Positions 24,876 through 33,997 of a DNA stretch of 64,000 nucleotides are shown one piece after another (the first letter of the stretch is position 1; each line of letters opens with the position of its first letter). Location: positions 682,001-746,000 of the forward strand of contig NZ_CP058557.1 of assembly GCF_018141165.1 (NCBI RefSeq), read 5' to 3'. The DNA comes from Alkaliphilus sp. B6464 (lineage in GTDB: Bacteria > Bacillota > Clostridia > Peptostreptococcales > Natronincolaceae). The position numbers were made by a program, and so were the translations under genes. The notes below the pieces were generated by a model. The model saw nothing but the letters and a program-made list of their open reading frames with translations. It did not search any database and was not told where the DNA came from.

Positions 24876-26063
24876 TTATAGTCCTGCTTCTTTTCTTAAT
24901 ATATCCGCCTTATCTGTTCTTTCCCATGTAAGGTCTAGGTCTGTTCTTCCAAAGTGTCCATAAGCAGCAACTTTTCTATAACCAGGCTTTCTTAGGTCTA
25001 AATCTCTAATAATAGCCGCTGGTCTTAAATCGAAGTGCTTTTTAACAAGTTCTGTTAATTTTGACTCATCTACTTTACCAGTGCCAAATGTTTCAACTAG
25101 TATAGATACTGGTTCTGCAACCCCAATAGCATAGGCTAATTCGATTTCACATTTGTCTGCTAAGCCTGCAGCTACTATATTTTTAGCAACATATCTAGCA
25201 GCATATGCAGCAGAACGGTCTACCTTTGTTGCATCTTTTCCAGAAAAAGCTCCTCCACCATGACGAGCATATCCTCCGTACGTATCAACAATTATTTTTC
25301 TTCCTGTTAAACCAGCATCTCCTTGTGGTCCTCCGATAACAAAACGACCAGTTGGATTAATAAAATATCTTGTATTTGCATCTAATAGTTCTTCTGGAAC
25401 AATTTTGTTGATAACATGCTCAATCATATCTTTTTCAATAGTTTTACCATCTACATCAGGACTGTGCTGTGTAGAAATAACTATTGTATCAATTCTAACA
25501 GGCTTGTCTCCATCATACTCAACAGTTACTTGAGTTTTTCCATCTGGTCTTAAATAGTCCAGTGTACCATTTTTTCTTACATCAGATAATCTTTTAGCTA
25601 GTTTGTGCGCTAATGAAATAGGTAGTGGCATAAGCTCTGGTGTTTCGTTGCAAGCAAAGCCAAACATAATACCTTGATCTCCCGCTCCTATAGATTCTAG
25701 TTCATCCTTTTGGGCACCTTTCTTATTTTCAAGTGCTTCATTAACTCCCATTGCAATATCTGGGGATTGCTCATCTATTGCAGTTAATACTGCACATGTG
25801 TCAGAGTCAAAACCATACTTTGCCCTAGTGTAGCCTATCTCTTCTATTGTCTTTCTAACTATTTTAGGAATATCTATATAACAATCTGTTGATATTTCAC
25901 CTGCAACTAGTACAAGTCCTGTAGAAACACTTGTTTCGCAAGCAACTCTAGCTGATGGATCTTTTTCTAAAATAGCATCTAATATCGAATCAGAAATTTG
26001 GTCGCATATTTTATCTGGATGTCCTTCAGTTACTGACTCAGAAGTAAATAATCTTTTTATCAC
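24876..26063 (-). CDS. metK: S-adenosylmethionine synthetase
   Basis: A 395-residue MetK, which makes SAM from methionine and ATP. Visible motifs are the N-terminal [20 protein letters not shown], the [10 protein letters not shown] signature, and the P-loop-like [19 protein letters not shown]. Length is normal. It starts with GTG, eight bases after GGGAGG. The leader is an S-box riboswitch (26164-26320), so expression falls when SAM is high. It is a single-gene unit with its own terminator. Confidence 0.98.
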   Translation of the reverse strand: MIKRLFTSESVTEGHPDKICDQISDSILDAILEKDPSARVACETSVSTGLVLVAGEISTDCYIDIPKIVRKTIEEIGYTRAKYGFDSDTCAVLTAIDEQSPDIAMGVNEALENKKGAQKDELESIGAGDQGIMFGFACNETPELMPLPISLAHKLAKRLSDVRKNGTLDYLRPDGKTQVTVEYDGDKPVRIDTIVISTQHSPDVDGKTIEKDMIEHVINKIVPEELLDANTRYFINPTGRFVIGGPQGDAGLTGRKIIVDTYGGYARHGGGAFSGKDATKVDRSAAYAARYVAKNIVAAGLADKCEIELAYAIGVAEPVSILVETFGTGKVDESKLTELVKKHFDLRPAAIIRDLDLRKPGYRKVAAYGHFGRTDLDLTWERTDKADILRKEAGL

Positions 26064-26163
26064 TAAAAAAACCTCCCTAGTTCTTATTCATTTTATTATT
26101 TCCCACTTCAGCAATAAAAATTGCATTTTGACGCCTTAGATGGTGAAATTAGAAAATAAAAAA

Positions 26164-26320
26164 AACCTCATTCCATAGAAAGAGGTTATATTCTTTGCTC
26201 TTCCTCATCTTTCAGAATTATAATTCTGTAGGATTTAGCACCACACATACGAATATATTGTGGTTGCCGGGTTTCATTGGGCCTATCCCTCCACCGCTCT
26301 TGATAAGGCATCAAGATTTT
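26164..26320 (-). promoter_or_regulatory. SAM-I (S-box) riboswitch with terminator
   Basis: On the minus strand the aptamer core reads TTATCAAGAGCGGTGGAGGG, then GGCCCAATGAAACCCGGCAA, then GGTGCTAAATCC: the S-box consensus. P1 pairs CCTTATC (26302-26308) with GATGAGG (26203-26209). A terminator stem AACCTC/GAGGTT (26164-26187) followed by eight T closes the expression platform about 100 bases before metK. SAM binding should promote termination. Confidence 0.95.
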
Positions 26321-26423
26321 TATTTAATTGTAACTAGAACTAATATTAGCATTAGGTCGCCTATATGTCAACATTTTTTTACATATATGCAACTTTTTAT
26401 TAAGACTTTATCATATATTTCGC

Positions 26424-26891
26424 CTAAATATTTACCATAATATAACTAAGTACAAACATAATAGCACCTGCAATAATATTCCCTAGTGCAATAGCAGGGA
26501 AGGCATGCCTAAATCGCATATTAAACAGTATTGCAGCTAAACTACCTGTCCATACACCAGTTCCTGGTAATGGTATAGCCACGAAAATTATTAATCCAAT
26601 AATACTATATTTTTTTATTTTTTTACTTTTTTTCAGTGTACTTTTAACTAATTTATCTACAAAACTTCTAAAGAATTTTGTTCTTCTTAACCTAATAAAA
26701 ATAGGCTTTAAGAAAAAAAGTAAAAAAGGAACGGGAATTAGGCTACCTAAAATACCTAATATAGTAGCATGTATGGGGCTTAGTCCCATAGATACACCAA
26801 TAGGAATAGCTCCTTTAAGCTCCATTAACGGCATTGCCGCGATTAATAATACCATTATTTCTTTAGTAATAATTTCAAGTATTTTCTCCAT
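26424..26891 (-). CDS. Small multidrug export protein family (COG2426) membrane protein
   Basis: A 155-residue polytopic membrane protein with about four hydrophobic segments. It matches the small multi-drug export family (PF06695) through PLMELKGAIPIGVSMGLSP near the start and FVAIPLPGTGVWTGSLAA near residue 110. Despite its name, the family's substrates are not established. A GTAGGGGTGATG site lies before the ATG. It stands alone, divergent from the Spo0E-like gene. Confidence 0.85.
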   Translation of the reverse strand: MEKILEIITKEIMVLLIAAMPLMELKGAIPIGVSMGLSPIHATILGILGSLIPVPFLLFFLKPIFIRLRRTKFFRSFVDKLVKSTLKKSKKIKKYSIIGLIIFVAIPLPGTGVWTGSLAAILFNMRFRHAFPAIALGNIIAGAIMFVLSYIMVNI

Positions 26892-27063
26892 TTCATCACC
26901 CCTACATACTTACATTATATATGAATATTTCAAAAAATATCATTAGATTTATTTTGTAATAATAAATTAATAATTAAACTTTTTAGTCGTGATATAATAT
27001 TTGTATAGTATAAACTATAAAATATTTTTATTACACTACTTTGACAACTCACGAGGTGATTTT

Positions 27064-27216
27064 GTGGACAGAATACAAGAACTTGAACTACTAATAGAAC
27101 AGTTACAGACTAAACTCCGAAATTATTTGGATGATGAAAGACCTAAAAATGAAATTTACGAATTAAGTACGCAGATTGACGACCTAATAGTTGAATACTC
27201 TAATTTAACTAGGTAA
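27064..27216 (+). CDS. Spo0E-like aspartyl-phosphate phosphatase
   Basis: A 50-residue helical hairpin protein of the Spo0E family, which dephosphorylates the sporulation regulator Spo0A~P in Bacillus. Visible are IQELELLIEQLQTKLRNYL and the signature helix ELSTQIDDLIVEYSN (consensus SxxLDxLIxxY, here STQID). An ATG lies earlier at 27001, but the GAGGTG site 5 bases before the GTG at 27064 and the family length support the shorter form. Its presence fits a spore former. Confidence 0.82.
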   Translation: MDRIQELELLIEQLQTKLRNYLDDERPKNEIYELSTQIDDLIVEYSNLTR

Positions 27217-27313
27217 ATTGTCTAATGTTATGGAAACAATTATAAAATTTTTGTTTCTTATCATTGGAATATTATAAGAACATCCCCTATATATTATTTA
27301 AGGGGGTGTTCTT

Positions 27314-27883
27314 TTGAATATACAAACAAATCAATACCATAGAAACACTTCAAATTGCATAGGTCATTATAAGGCTCCTTCAGCAATAAAGGAGCTTTCT
27401 AAATACTTGCATAATAACATTAGAGCACCTCTACTTATTTTTTGTGTCGGCACTGATCGCTGTATAGGTGATGCTCTAGGGCCATTAACAGGTACAATTT
27501 TAAAAAAGCTAAATCCATCATTTCCTGTATATGGTACAATAGAAGATCCAATTCATGCACTTAATATTTCTAGCAGCTTAAGAGAAATAAAAAAAAGGCA
27601 TCCCGAATATTTCATAGTAGCTGTGGATGCCTCATTAGGAAATGAAGATGAAATTGGCAATATAGTAATAAGAAAAGGTTCTCTTTACCCCGGAAAAGGT
27701 GTAGGTAAGAAACTTCCTGCCGTAGGGGACATTTCTATTGTTGGAATAGTAGAGGATGCCAGCTGTGATGTTGTCTCTACTATTCATAATATTCGTCTTC
27801 ATTTTATTATGTCAATGGCAGAGGTTATTGCATCTATTATTACAGATGGATCAGTTGATGATAATCTTAACAATCCATTCTGA
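27314..27883 (+). CDS. yyaC: Spore protease YyaC
   Basis: A 189-residue YyaC-family protein, related to the germination protease fold and specific to spore formers. Typical blocks are LLIFCVGTDRCIGDALGPLTG, ALNISSSLREIKKRHP, VAVDASLGNEDEIGNIVIRKG and PGKGVGKKLPAVGDISIVGIVE. It starts with TTG after a GGGGGTG site. It follows the Spo0E-like gene by about 100 bases. The substrate is not known. Confidence 0.92.
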   Translation: MNIQTNQYHRNTSNCIGHYKAPSAIKELSKYLHNNIRAPLLIFCVGTDRCIGDALGPLTGTILKKLNPSFPVYGTIEDPIHALNISSSLREIKKRHPEYFIVAVDASLGNEDEIGNIVIRKGSLYPGKGVGKKLPAVGDISIVGIVEDASCDVVSTIHNIRLHFIMSMAEVIASIITDGSVDDNLNNPF

Positions 27884-28054
27884 AATTTCTCCCCAAGTAA
27901 TAAAGTCCTTAGAACTTAAATTTGCACCTGCTTCAATATTACATTTAATATCATTTTTTAATAGATTTTGGTCTAGGTTTTTATAGCCTTTAATATAACC
28001 GCGGATATATTTTTATGTGCTAAAAACCCCTTCTAAATTAGAATTTTTTCATAA

Positions 28055-28089
28055 AAAAGACCTAAAAGTAATTACTTCTAGGTCTTTTT
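28055..28089. terminator. Bidirectional terminator
   Basis: AAAAGACCTA and TAGGTCTTTT enclose a further AAGTA/TACTT stem, with A-runs and T-runs at the ends. It separates the convergent yyaC and GerMN genes. The 170 bases before it (27884-28054) hold no gene I can support. Confidence 0.85.
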
Positions 28090-28098
28090 ATACTTTGG

Positions 28099-28662
28099 TT
28101 AATCTTCAACGTCTGATTTTTTCAATGGCTCTTCAATAAATATGTGCCCCATTAATGTTTCTCTTTTACTTCCATCTACTAAAAACTGTACGCCCTCTAC
28201 TTCTTCAAGTTCAGTTAAAGAAAATACTATCTGTTGTAGTATTAGGGCTTCCTCCATTGATCCTCCATTCAAGTTTTCTCCAGATAAGTTTACATAAGCT
28301 ATATTTTCTGCTGTTTCTACACTTAATACTTTAATTTTTTCTAATACTGTTGTTAGTTTTTCATCTTCAGGTTTCCTTTTTAATTCTTCTAATATAACTT
28401 CTTCTATAGGTTTTTCACCTATTTTTACTTCTCTATCTACTCCTATAGTATGGTCTAGACTCTCATCGCCAGTCATAATATACTCCTGATTAGCAAAGTA
28501 TAGCTTTACTGTTGCTGTTTCACCTTCTGGTGTTGGATCTACTACAGTATTACCATCTCCAGTATTATTTCCATCTTCTATTGGTGTCCTAGTATTACAT
28601 GCAGCTAATGTAAATACCATAATTACTGCCAATAAAAATAATGTTATTTTTTTTATGTTCAT
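28099..28662 (-). CDS. GerMN-domain lipoprotein
   Basis: A 187-residue lipoprotein. The signal peptide ends in lipobox LAAC with the lipidated Cys at about residue 22. An acidic, Gly/Asn/Thr-rich linker follows, then a GerMN domain over about 50-165 (VKLYFANQEYIM, EVKIGEKPIEEVILEELKR, AYVNLSGENLNGGS, LQQIVFSLTELEEVEGVQFLVDG). GerMN domains occur in the spore germination/sporulation protein GerM and in LpqB. An ATG three codons earlier overlaps the ribosome site, so the ATG at 28662 with AGGAG 9 bases upstream is preferred. Role in sporulation is probable. Confidence 0.87.
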   Translation of the reverse strand: MNIKKITLFLLAVIMVFTLAACNTRTPIEDGNNTGDGNTVVDPTPEGETATVKLYFANQEYIMTGDESLDHTIGVDREVKIGEKPIEEVILEELKRKPEDEKLTTVLEKIKVLSVETAENIAYVNLSGENLNGGSMEEALILQQIVFSLTELEEVEGVQFLVDGSKRETLMGHIFIEEPLKKSDVED

Positions 28663-28739
28663 ATTTATCATCTCCTAGTTTTTTTATTGTGTTTTCTTTG
28701 TCAGTTTCATTTATTCTTTCTGGATCACATAGCACAGCG

Positions 28740-29039
28740 GGGTCGTTTTGCATATTAGTGTTAATATCTATGTCAGCAGGTTGTATTAGAGACCTAACTA
28801 CCTTAATACTATCCATAAACAGCAACTTGTAAAATATTTATACCTCCCTTAATATAGTATCCGATCTCTTCTTCTAAATTAGGGGCCCCTCTTATTTCAT
28901 TATTATTAATAATTTCATTCTCCAAAATATAGAAACTATCTTCCAATATCCTTTTATCCATATTTAGTATAACAATTCTTCCACCTAATGTAGGTGAGTA
29001 TTGCTTCACTATTCTCTTTAAGCTTACTAAATTATTCAT
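28740..29039 (-). pseudogene. Remnant of a sensor histidine kinase (N-terminal sensor region)
   Basis: Two overlapping frames give one kinase-like reading. The first (28809-29039) has GGRIVILNMDKRILEDSFYI, typical of a Cache-like sensor pocket (RIxVLDxxGxVxxDS). The second carries on with SIKVVRSLIQPADIDINTNM after a frameshift near 28815. No membrane segment, HAMP, kinase core or usable ribosome site remains. Just upstream at 29086-29124, an AAGGAG-led 12-codon frame MRVLSIDDELGD looks like the start of a response regulator receiver. Together these suggest a decayed two-component pair. The identification is by pattern and moderate. Confidence 0.5.
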
Positions 29040-29149
29040 AATTCGTAAATATTTTTTTTAATTTCATGACCTTTTTCAATTTTTTCTAGTCTCCTAGTTC
29101 ATCATCTATACTAAGTACTCTCATAATTACGCTCCTTATACTATAAGCA

Positions 29150-29174
29150 AAGGAAGGGTTATAAACCCTTCCTT
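29150..29174 (-). terminator. Terminator after the DUF1292 gene
   Basis: A perfect 11-base stem (AAGGAAGGGTT and complement) with a 3-base loop lies 5 bases after the stop. Confidence 0.8.
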
Positions 29175-29179
29175 ACATA

Positions 29180-29605
29180 CTATTCCTCGTCCTCGTATTC
29201 CTCTTCATCTTCTTCGTCAAAGGCTACTAGCTCTAAAAAGGCTTGGGATACTGCATCGAATTCTTCATCAGATTCGATATTGATTAGCTCAACACCCTCT
29301 TCATCTTCTTTAAATTCATATAATAATACATTCTCTTCTTCAACTGGTAGAAGCGCAATATATTCTTTACCATCTAACTCAAATACTTCTAAAACAGCAG
29401 CGCTAACTTCTTTGCCATCCTCTAAGCTAAGCTGGATCATTTGATACTCTTGGTGATCGTGGTCTTGGCAACCGCATCCTCCATGGTTATGGTCGTTGTC
29501 GTGATTTCCCCCACAACACTCATGATTATCATGGTTTCCTCCGCAACATTCATGGTTATCGTGATTTCCTCCGCAGCATTCATGCTCGTGATTATGATTT
29601 GTCAT
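29180..29605 (-). CDS. DUF1292 family protein with His/Cys-rich repeat head
   Basis: A 141-residue protein. Residues 1-52 are almost entirely His, Cys, Asn, Asp and Gly, built from three tandem copies of the decapeptide HECCGGNHDN followed by GCGCQDHDH; the DNA repeats with a 30-base period at about 29519-29596. Residues 55-125 are a DUF1292 domain (MIQLSLEDGKEVSAAVLEVFELDGKEYIALLP), and the tail is acidic. DUF1292 is a small clostridial family of unknown function. The head should bind zinc, nickel or copper. A strong AAAGGAG site and a terminator frame it as a single-gene unit. Confidence 0.85.
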   Translation of the reverse strand: MTNHNHEHECCGGNHDNHECCGGNHDNHECCGGNHDNDHNHGGCGCQDHDHQEYQMIQLSLEDGKEVSAAVLEVFELDGKEYIALLPVEEENVLLYEFKEDEEGVELINIESDEEFDAVSQAFLELVAFDEEDEEEYEDEE

Positions 29606-29668
29606 GTTAAAACTCTCCTTTACAATTATTTTACTTCATCATATATTATATACCATATTTTCTATTTC

Positions 29669-31183
29669 CTACGCTATATATAACATTTTTTCAATTTCAT
29701 CTGGTGGTACCGGGCGACTAAATAAATATCCCTGTACTTTATCGCAGCCTACTTCCTTTAAATAATTAAACTGTTCCTTAGTTTCTACACCTTCTGCAAT
29801 AACTTCCATATTTAGACTCTTGCCTAATACTATAATGGTTTTAGTAATTGTAGCATCTTCTTCCCCTATATCTCGTATAAATGAAGAATCTATCTTTAAA
29901 ACATTTATCTTAAACTTCTTCAAGTATCCTAGTGATGAAAATCCTGTACCGAAATCATCTAAAGCTATTTTTAATCCTATATCCTTTAATCTATTCAATA
30001 TATCTATAGTTAATTCAGTATCTTTAATAGCAATACTTTCTGTAATTTCTAAGTGTAGCCAGCTAGGGTCAAGTTCAGTATCCTTTAATACTTTTACAAC
30101 TTTATCTACAAAAGAAGATTCTTGAAACTGTAGAGCTGAAATATTAACAGAAACAGGCAAAGAAGCATAACCTAAGTTTTGCCAAGCTTTATTTTGAGTA
30201 CAAGCGGCTTTTAGTACCCAATCACCTATGGGAATAATTAACCCCGTTTCCTCTGCTAATGGGATAAATTCAGCGGGAGATACAATGCCCATCTCTGGAC
30301 TTTCCCAGCGTATTAACGCTTCTAGTCCCACAACCTCACCAGTTAAGCTATTGACTTGTGGCTGATAATATAATACAAATTCTTCTTTTTCCACAGCTCT
30401 ATGTAGATTGTTTATAAGATCCAATTTTTTATTCATTTTAAGGTTCATGCTATGATCATATACTTTAAAATTATTTTTTCCACTTTCCTTAGCTCTTTGC
30501 ACTGCTAAATGAGCACTTTGTAGTAAGAGATTAACATTGTATCCGTCCCATGGGTAGCTAGCTATTCCGATACTAACAGTTAGATGGAGTTCTCTTTCTT
30601 TAAAAACAAAAGGAATCGCCATAGATTTAATAATTCTTTTAGCCATATGGCAAACATCTTCTATTGATTCATTTTTACTTAGTAATAAAACAAATTCATC
30701 CCCTCTAATATGGAATAGTTCGCATTGTCCATCTATTATTTCTGTAAGCCTATTAGCAATTTTTTTTAATACTTCATCGCCTACTGCATGTCCTAAAGTA
30801 TCATTTACAATTTTAAATCCGTCAACGTCTATAAATAAAATTTTAAAGTTTTTATCGCATGTTTGTTCTAATATTAATTCGAATCTTTTTTCTAATGCTA
30901 TTCTATTAGGAAGGTTAGTTAGCATATTTTGCAAGCTAAATTGTTCCATATAACGATTGCATACCATACTTTCCTTAATATCTTCATCTGAAATATAATT
31001 ATTGATAATTTTAATGGCAATTGCTCCACAAAGAATACCAGCTGTATAAATAACTGTAAGTATAAGAGCTTTCTCAAAAACATAATCCGATTTAATAAGC
31101 AAGGGAATACTTAAGTAATTAACTATTACACCTAATAATACCAACGCTAAAACGAGCAATGTTCTTTTATGAAGGCGTTCCAT
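29669..31183 (-). CDS. Membrane-bound GGDEF-EAL protein
   Basis: A 504-residue cyclic-di-GMP enzyme. Two membrane helices lie at about 9-28 and 35-57. The GGDEF domain follows, with [14 protein letters not shown] at its start and a signature [11 protein letters not shown], so the first Gly is Arg. The EAL domain follows with [45 protein letters not shown] and [11 protein letters not shown], so the phosphodiesterase residues look intact. The EAL half is probably active and the GGDEF half may be weak or regulatory. It could link c-di-GMP to the motility genes in the window. Confidence 0.93.
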   Translation of the reverse strand: MERLHKRTLLVLALVLLGVIVNYLSIPLLIKSDYVFEKALILTVIYTAGILCGAIAIKIINNYISDEDIKESMVCNRYMEQFSLQNMLTNLPNRIALEKRFELILEQTCDKNFKILFIDVDGFKIVNDTLGHAVGDEVLKKIANRLTEIIDGQCELFHIRGDEFVLLLSKNESIEDVCHMAKRIIKSMAIPFVFKERELHLTVSIGIASYPWDGYNVNLLLQSAHLAVQRAKESGKNNFKVYDHSMNLKMNKKLDLINNLHRAVEKEEFVLYYQPQVNSLTGEVVGLEALIRWESPEMGIVSPAEFIPLAEETGLIIPIGDWVLKAACTQNKAWQNLGYASLPVSVNISALQFQESSFVDKVVKVLKDTELDPSWLHLEITESIAIKDTELTIDILNRLKDIGLKIALDDFGTGFSSLGYLKKFKINVLKIDSSFIRDIGEEDATITKTIIVLGKSLNMEVIAEGVETKEQFNYLKEVGCDKVQGYLFSRPVPPDEIEKMLYIA

Positions 31184-31299
31184 GGCTGTCTCTCCATCCC
31201 ATTAAATTAGAATATCAATTTTGTATGTTTACAATGCATATATGTTTACAATATATACTTGTTCGACAATTATGTTCAAAATCCTCTTTAAAATAGAAT

Positions 31300-31734
31300 C
31301 TAGTTCCTATCAATTAATGCAAATGTTAAATTTGCAGAACAAGCTAATTGATCTTCTACATAAGCTTTTGCCTCTGCCTTGCCAATACTTCTCCTAAAAG
31401 CTGTCATTTCAATTTCTATACGAATTGTATCCCCTGGTACTACCTGCCTTCTAAATTTACAATTATCTATTCCAGTAAATACACCTAGTTTCCCTTTATT
31501 TTCTTCCGATCCCATACATGTAACTGCTGCTACCTGTGCCATGGCTTCTACAATTAAAACCCCTGGCATAATAGGCTGACCTGGAAAATGGCCCTGAAAA
31601 AACGGCTCATTTATACTCACATTTTTAATACCTACTGCACTTTTTCCTGGATCCATTTCGATAATCTTATCTACTAATAAAAAAGGGTATCTATGTGGAA
31701 TAAGATTTTGTATTTCAACACTATTTAATTCCAT
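31300..31734 (-). CDS. fabZ: 3-hydroxyacyl-ACP dehydratase FabZ
   Basis: A 144-residue hotdog-fold FabZ, which dehydrates 3-hydroxyacyl-ACP in fatty acid elongation. The [13 protein letters not shown] start and the active-site block [22 protein letters not shown] (His49 and Glu63) are clear. A longer frame starts at 31755, but GGAAGGAGC lies 8 bases before the ATG at 31734. No other fab genes are adjacent. Its first codons overlap the end of a 48-residue ORF on the same strand. Confidence 0.95.
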   Translation of the reverse strand: MELNSVEIQNLIPHRYPFLLVDKIIEMDPGKSAVGIKNVSINEPFFQGHFPGQPIMPGVLIVEAMAQVAAVTCMGSEENKGKLGVFTGIDNCKFRRQVVPGDTIRIEIEMTAFRRSIGKAEAKAYVEDQLACSANLTFALIDRN

Positions 31735-31867
31735 ATATAAGCTCCTTCCAGTCAATGTATTTAGCTAGTGCATCCTTTTCAGAGTCTAACTGCCCCTCTA
31801 ATAGCATTAATAAATAATTTAATCTTTGTTTTTCATTCATTTTCTCGATACCATTTAAATTAACCAT
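31721..31867 (-). CDS. Small hypothetical protein overlapping fabZ
   Basis: A 48-residue frame, [20 protein letters not shown] to [12 protein letters not shown], with an AAGGAG site 7 bases before the ATG. Its last codons contain the fabZ ribosome site and its TAG overlaps the fabZ start region, so translation of the two is probably coupled. It is hydrophilic and helical. I do not recognise the family. It could be a small regulator or a simple leader for fabZ. Confidence 0.55.
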   Translation of the reverse strand: MVNLNGIEKMNEKQRLNYLLMLLEGQLDSEKDALAKYIDWKELIYGIK

Positions 31868-31915
31868 CTGTCATCTCCTTATAACCTTATATTAAAACTC
31901 TTATAATCTATATAA

Positions 31916-32818
31916 CTAAAATACATATTTCCATCTTCTATTTTTTTTAGAAAGTCCTAGCTTAACAAAAACCCAAGGTGCCCCATAGGTTGCCCATAGA
32001 CCAACGGCTGCATACCTAATAACATCTGCTATTAAAGGAGATATTTGAATAATATCCGATGATGCGAATAACATCTTTAGCCCTGTTTTTAATCCAAATA
32101 GGCCTGCAATCCCAAGAATAAACTTAATTACTTGCTCTATAATGGAACCACTTTCATCAAAGTATAAATATCTCTCTTGTAACTGATAGCCAGAAAGAAG
32201 TCCTATAGAAAAACCTACAACCATACCCTTATCATGTCCTGGTAACATCAATAATATTGGAATCAATAAAAAAGGTATAATAAGTCTAAATACAAATGGA
32301 AGACTTCCTATAATATTAGCTATAGGCTCGTATATAAGGTTATATATTACAAGAATGATTGCTGCTAATGCTATACCTACTATTATGTCTATAGGATAAT
32401 GAAGTCCTAAATATAGTCTAGATATAGACACTAAAGCGATTATAACAATAGCAAGAATTGTAACCCACATTCTTTTAAAATAATAGGAAGCATATAGCCA
32501 TAATGCCGCTGTTCCTTGAGCATGTCCACTAGGAAAGGATGTTGATCCTCCAGTTGACTCTCCATATAGTATTCTAACCTGATCTGCTGGTGGTCTTGAT
32601 CTACCTGTTGACCCTTTAATAACCGAATTAGTATAAGAGCTAATTAGGAAAAACATTGTAAATCGAAAAGCCTGTTTCTTATTAACGCACCAGTATAGAA
32701 AAGGTATAATTATCATATAGTATTCTGGATTTCCCATCATTGTAGTCAATATAAAAAATTTGTCTAAGAATTCACTTGAAAATCGTTGCAGCCACAAAAT
32801 AAATGTAACATCTGACAT
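31916..32818 (-). CDS. PAP2 family membrane phosphatase
   Basis: A 300-residue membrane phosphatase of the PAP2 superfamily with about seven hydrophobic segments. The three catalytic motifs are present: KGSTGRSRPP, SFPSGHAQG and SRLYLGLHYPIDI. Such enzymes remove phosphate from undecaprenyl pyrophosphate or phosphatidic acid-type lipids at the membrane surface. A TAGGAGGA site lies before the ATG. It is a single gene downstream of nothing obvious, and the substrate is not determined. Confidence 0.9.
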   Translation of the reverse strand: MSDVTFILWLQRFSSEFLDKFFILTTMMGNPEYYMIIIPFLYWCVNKKQAFRFTMFFLISSYTNSVIKGSTGRSRPPADQVRILYGESTGGSTSFPSGHAQGTAALWLYASYYFKRMWVTILAIVIIALVSISRLYLGLHYPIDIIVGIALAAIILVIYNLIYEPIANIIGSLPFVFRLIIPFLLIPILLMLPGHDKGMVVGFSIGLLSGYQLQERYLYFDESGSIIEQVIKFILGIAGLFGLKTGLKMLFASSDIIQISPLIADVIRYAAVGLWATYGAPWVFVKLGLSKKNRRWKYVF

Positions 32819-32908
32819 AGAGATTCCTCCTAAATAGTATTCAGTAGATTATAATATATAGTTCTACAATTAATGTTCCTTTTCCTCTACATTTTTATAA
32901 ATTAAACA

Positions 32909-32944
32909 AAAAACCTTTAAAGAATTTATTCTTTAAAGGTTTTT
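32909..32944. terminator. Terminator of the pot operon
   Basis: A 16-base AT-rich stem (AAAAACCTTTAAAGAA and complement) with a TTTA loop lies directly after the potD stop. Confidence 0.85.
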
Positions 32945-32950
32945 ATTAAA

Positions 32951-33997
32951 TTAATACGCCTTAATTTCTGTCCAAATACGATCATATTCCTTTAAAAAGT
33001 CACTTGGATCTAAAAATATTTCACAGTTTTCTATAACTTCATCAGAAGGATAAGCAACTTCATCGTTTGCAACTTCTTCATCTAAAAGCTCTAAAGTTCC
33101 TGTATTAGGTGTTGAATAACCAATATACTCAGTATTCTTTAATCCAATTTCTGGTCTTGTCATAAAATCGATAAATTTCTCTGCTAATTCCTTATTTTTT
33201 GTACCTTTAGGAATAACCATATTATCAAACCATAGATTACTGCCTTCCTTTGGTACAACATATCCTAAATCTTCATTTTGTTCCATCATAAATACTGCAT
33301 CTCCAGACCAAGCTACAGCAAGTGCTGCCTCTCCGCCAATCATCATATCCTTTCCTTCATCCACAACATAGGCCATAACTAGTGGTTTTTGCTTAATTAG
33401 CTCTCCCTTTGCTAATTCTAGTTCCTTAGTATCCCTAGAGTTAAGAGAAAAATCTAATTTTTTAAGGGTAATTCCGATGGAATCTCTTTGGCTATCCATC
33501 ATTAAAATTTGTCCTTTGTATTTCTCATCCCATAATATATCCCAGCTATCTACATCTTCTTTTACAACTTCTTTATTATAAAGTATACCTACAGTTCCCC
33601 ACATATATGGAACTGAGTATTCATTACTAGGATCGAAATCTAAGTTTTTAAATTTATCATCAATATATTTATAGTTATCAATTTTAGTCATATCTATTTT
33701 TTCTAGCATATCTTCCTTTATCATACGTTCTATCATATAGTCCGACGGAATTGCTACATCGTAGCTAGTTCCACCAGCTTTAAGCTTTACATACATATCT
33801 TCGTTAGTAGAGAATGTATCGTATATTACCCTTACTCCAAACTCTTTTTCAAATTCTTTTAACACAGACTCATCTATATAATCTCCCCAGTTGTAAACAG
33901 TTAAAGTTTCCTTCGAACTAGAAGAACAACCCACTACTAAAGCTGCCATCATAGAAACTACTAGGAAGGCAATAACTAATTTAAATCTTCTTTTCAC
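32951..33997 (-). CDS. potD: Spermidine/putrescine ABC transporter substrate-binding lipoprotein
   Basis: A 348-residue PotD-type lipoprotein. The signal peptide ends VVGCSS with the lipidated Cys at 24, and the mature part begins LTVYNWGDYIDESVLKEFEKE, typical of PotD/PotF. Further family blocks are YDVAIPSDYMIERM and VPYMWGTVGI. It captures polyamine outside the membrane. It starts with GTG whose first bases overlap the potC stop (GTGA), so it is translationally coupled as the last gene of potABCD. Confidence 0.95.
   Translation of the reverse strand: MKRRFKLVIAFLVVSMMAALVVGCSSSSKETLTVYNWGDYIDESVLKEFEKEFGVRVIYDTFSTNEDMYVKLKAGGTSYDVAIPSDYMIERMIKEDMLEKIDMTKIDNYKYIDDKFKNLDFDPSNEYSVPYMWGTVGILYNKEVVKEDVDSWDILWDEKYKGQILMMDSQRDSIGITLKKLDFSLNSRDTKELELAKGELIKQKPLVMAYVVDEGKDMMIGGEAALAVAWSGDAVFMMEQNEDLGYVVPKEGSNLWFDNMVIPKGTKNKELAEKFIDFMTRPEIGLKNTEYIGYSTPNTGTLELLDEEVANDEVAYPSDEVIENCEIFLDPSDFLKEYDRIWTEIKAY

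Noticed and set aside
28595-28825. 76-residue minus-strand frame overlapping the GerMN gene start
   Set aside because: Its first part continues the kinase remnant after a frameshift and its last part is out-of-frame reading of the GerMN leader; not an independent gene.
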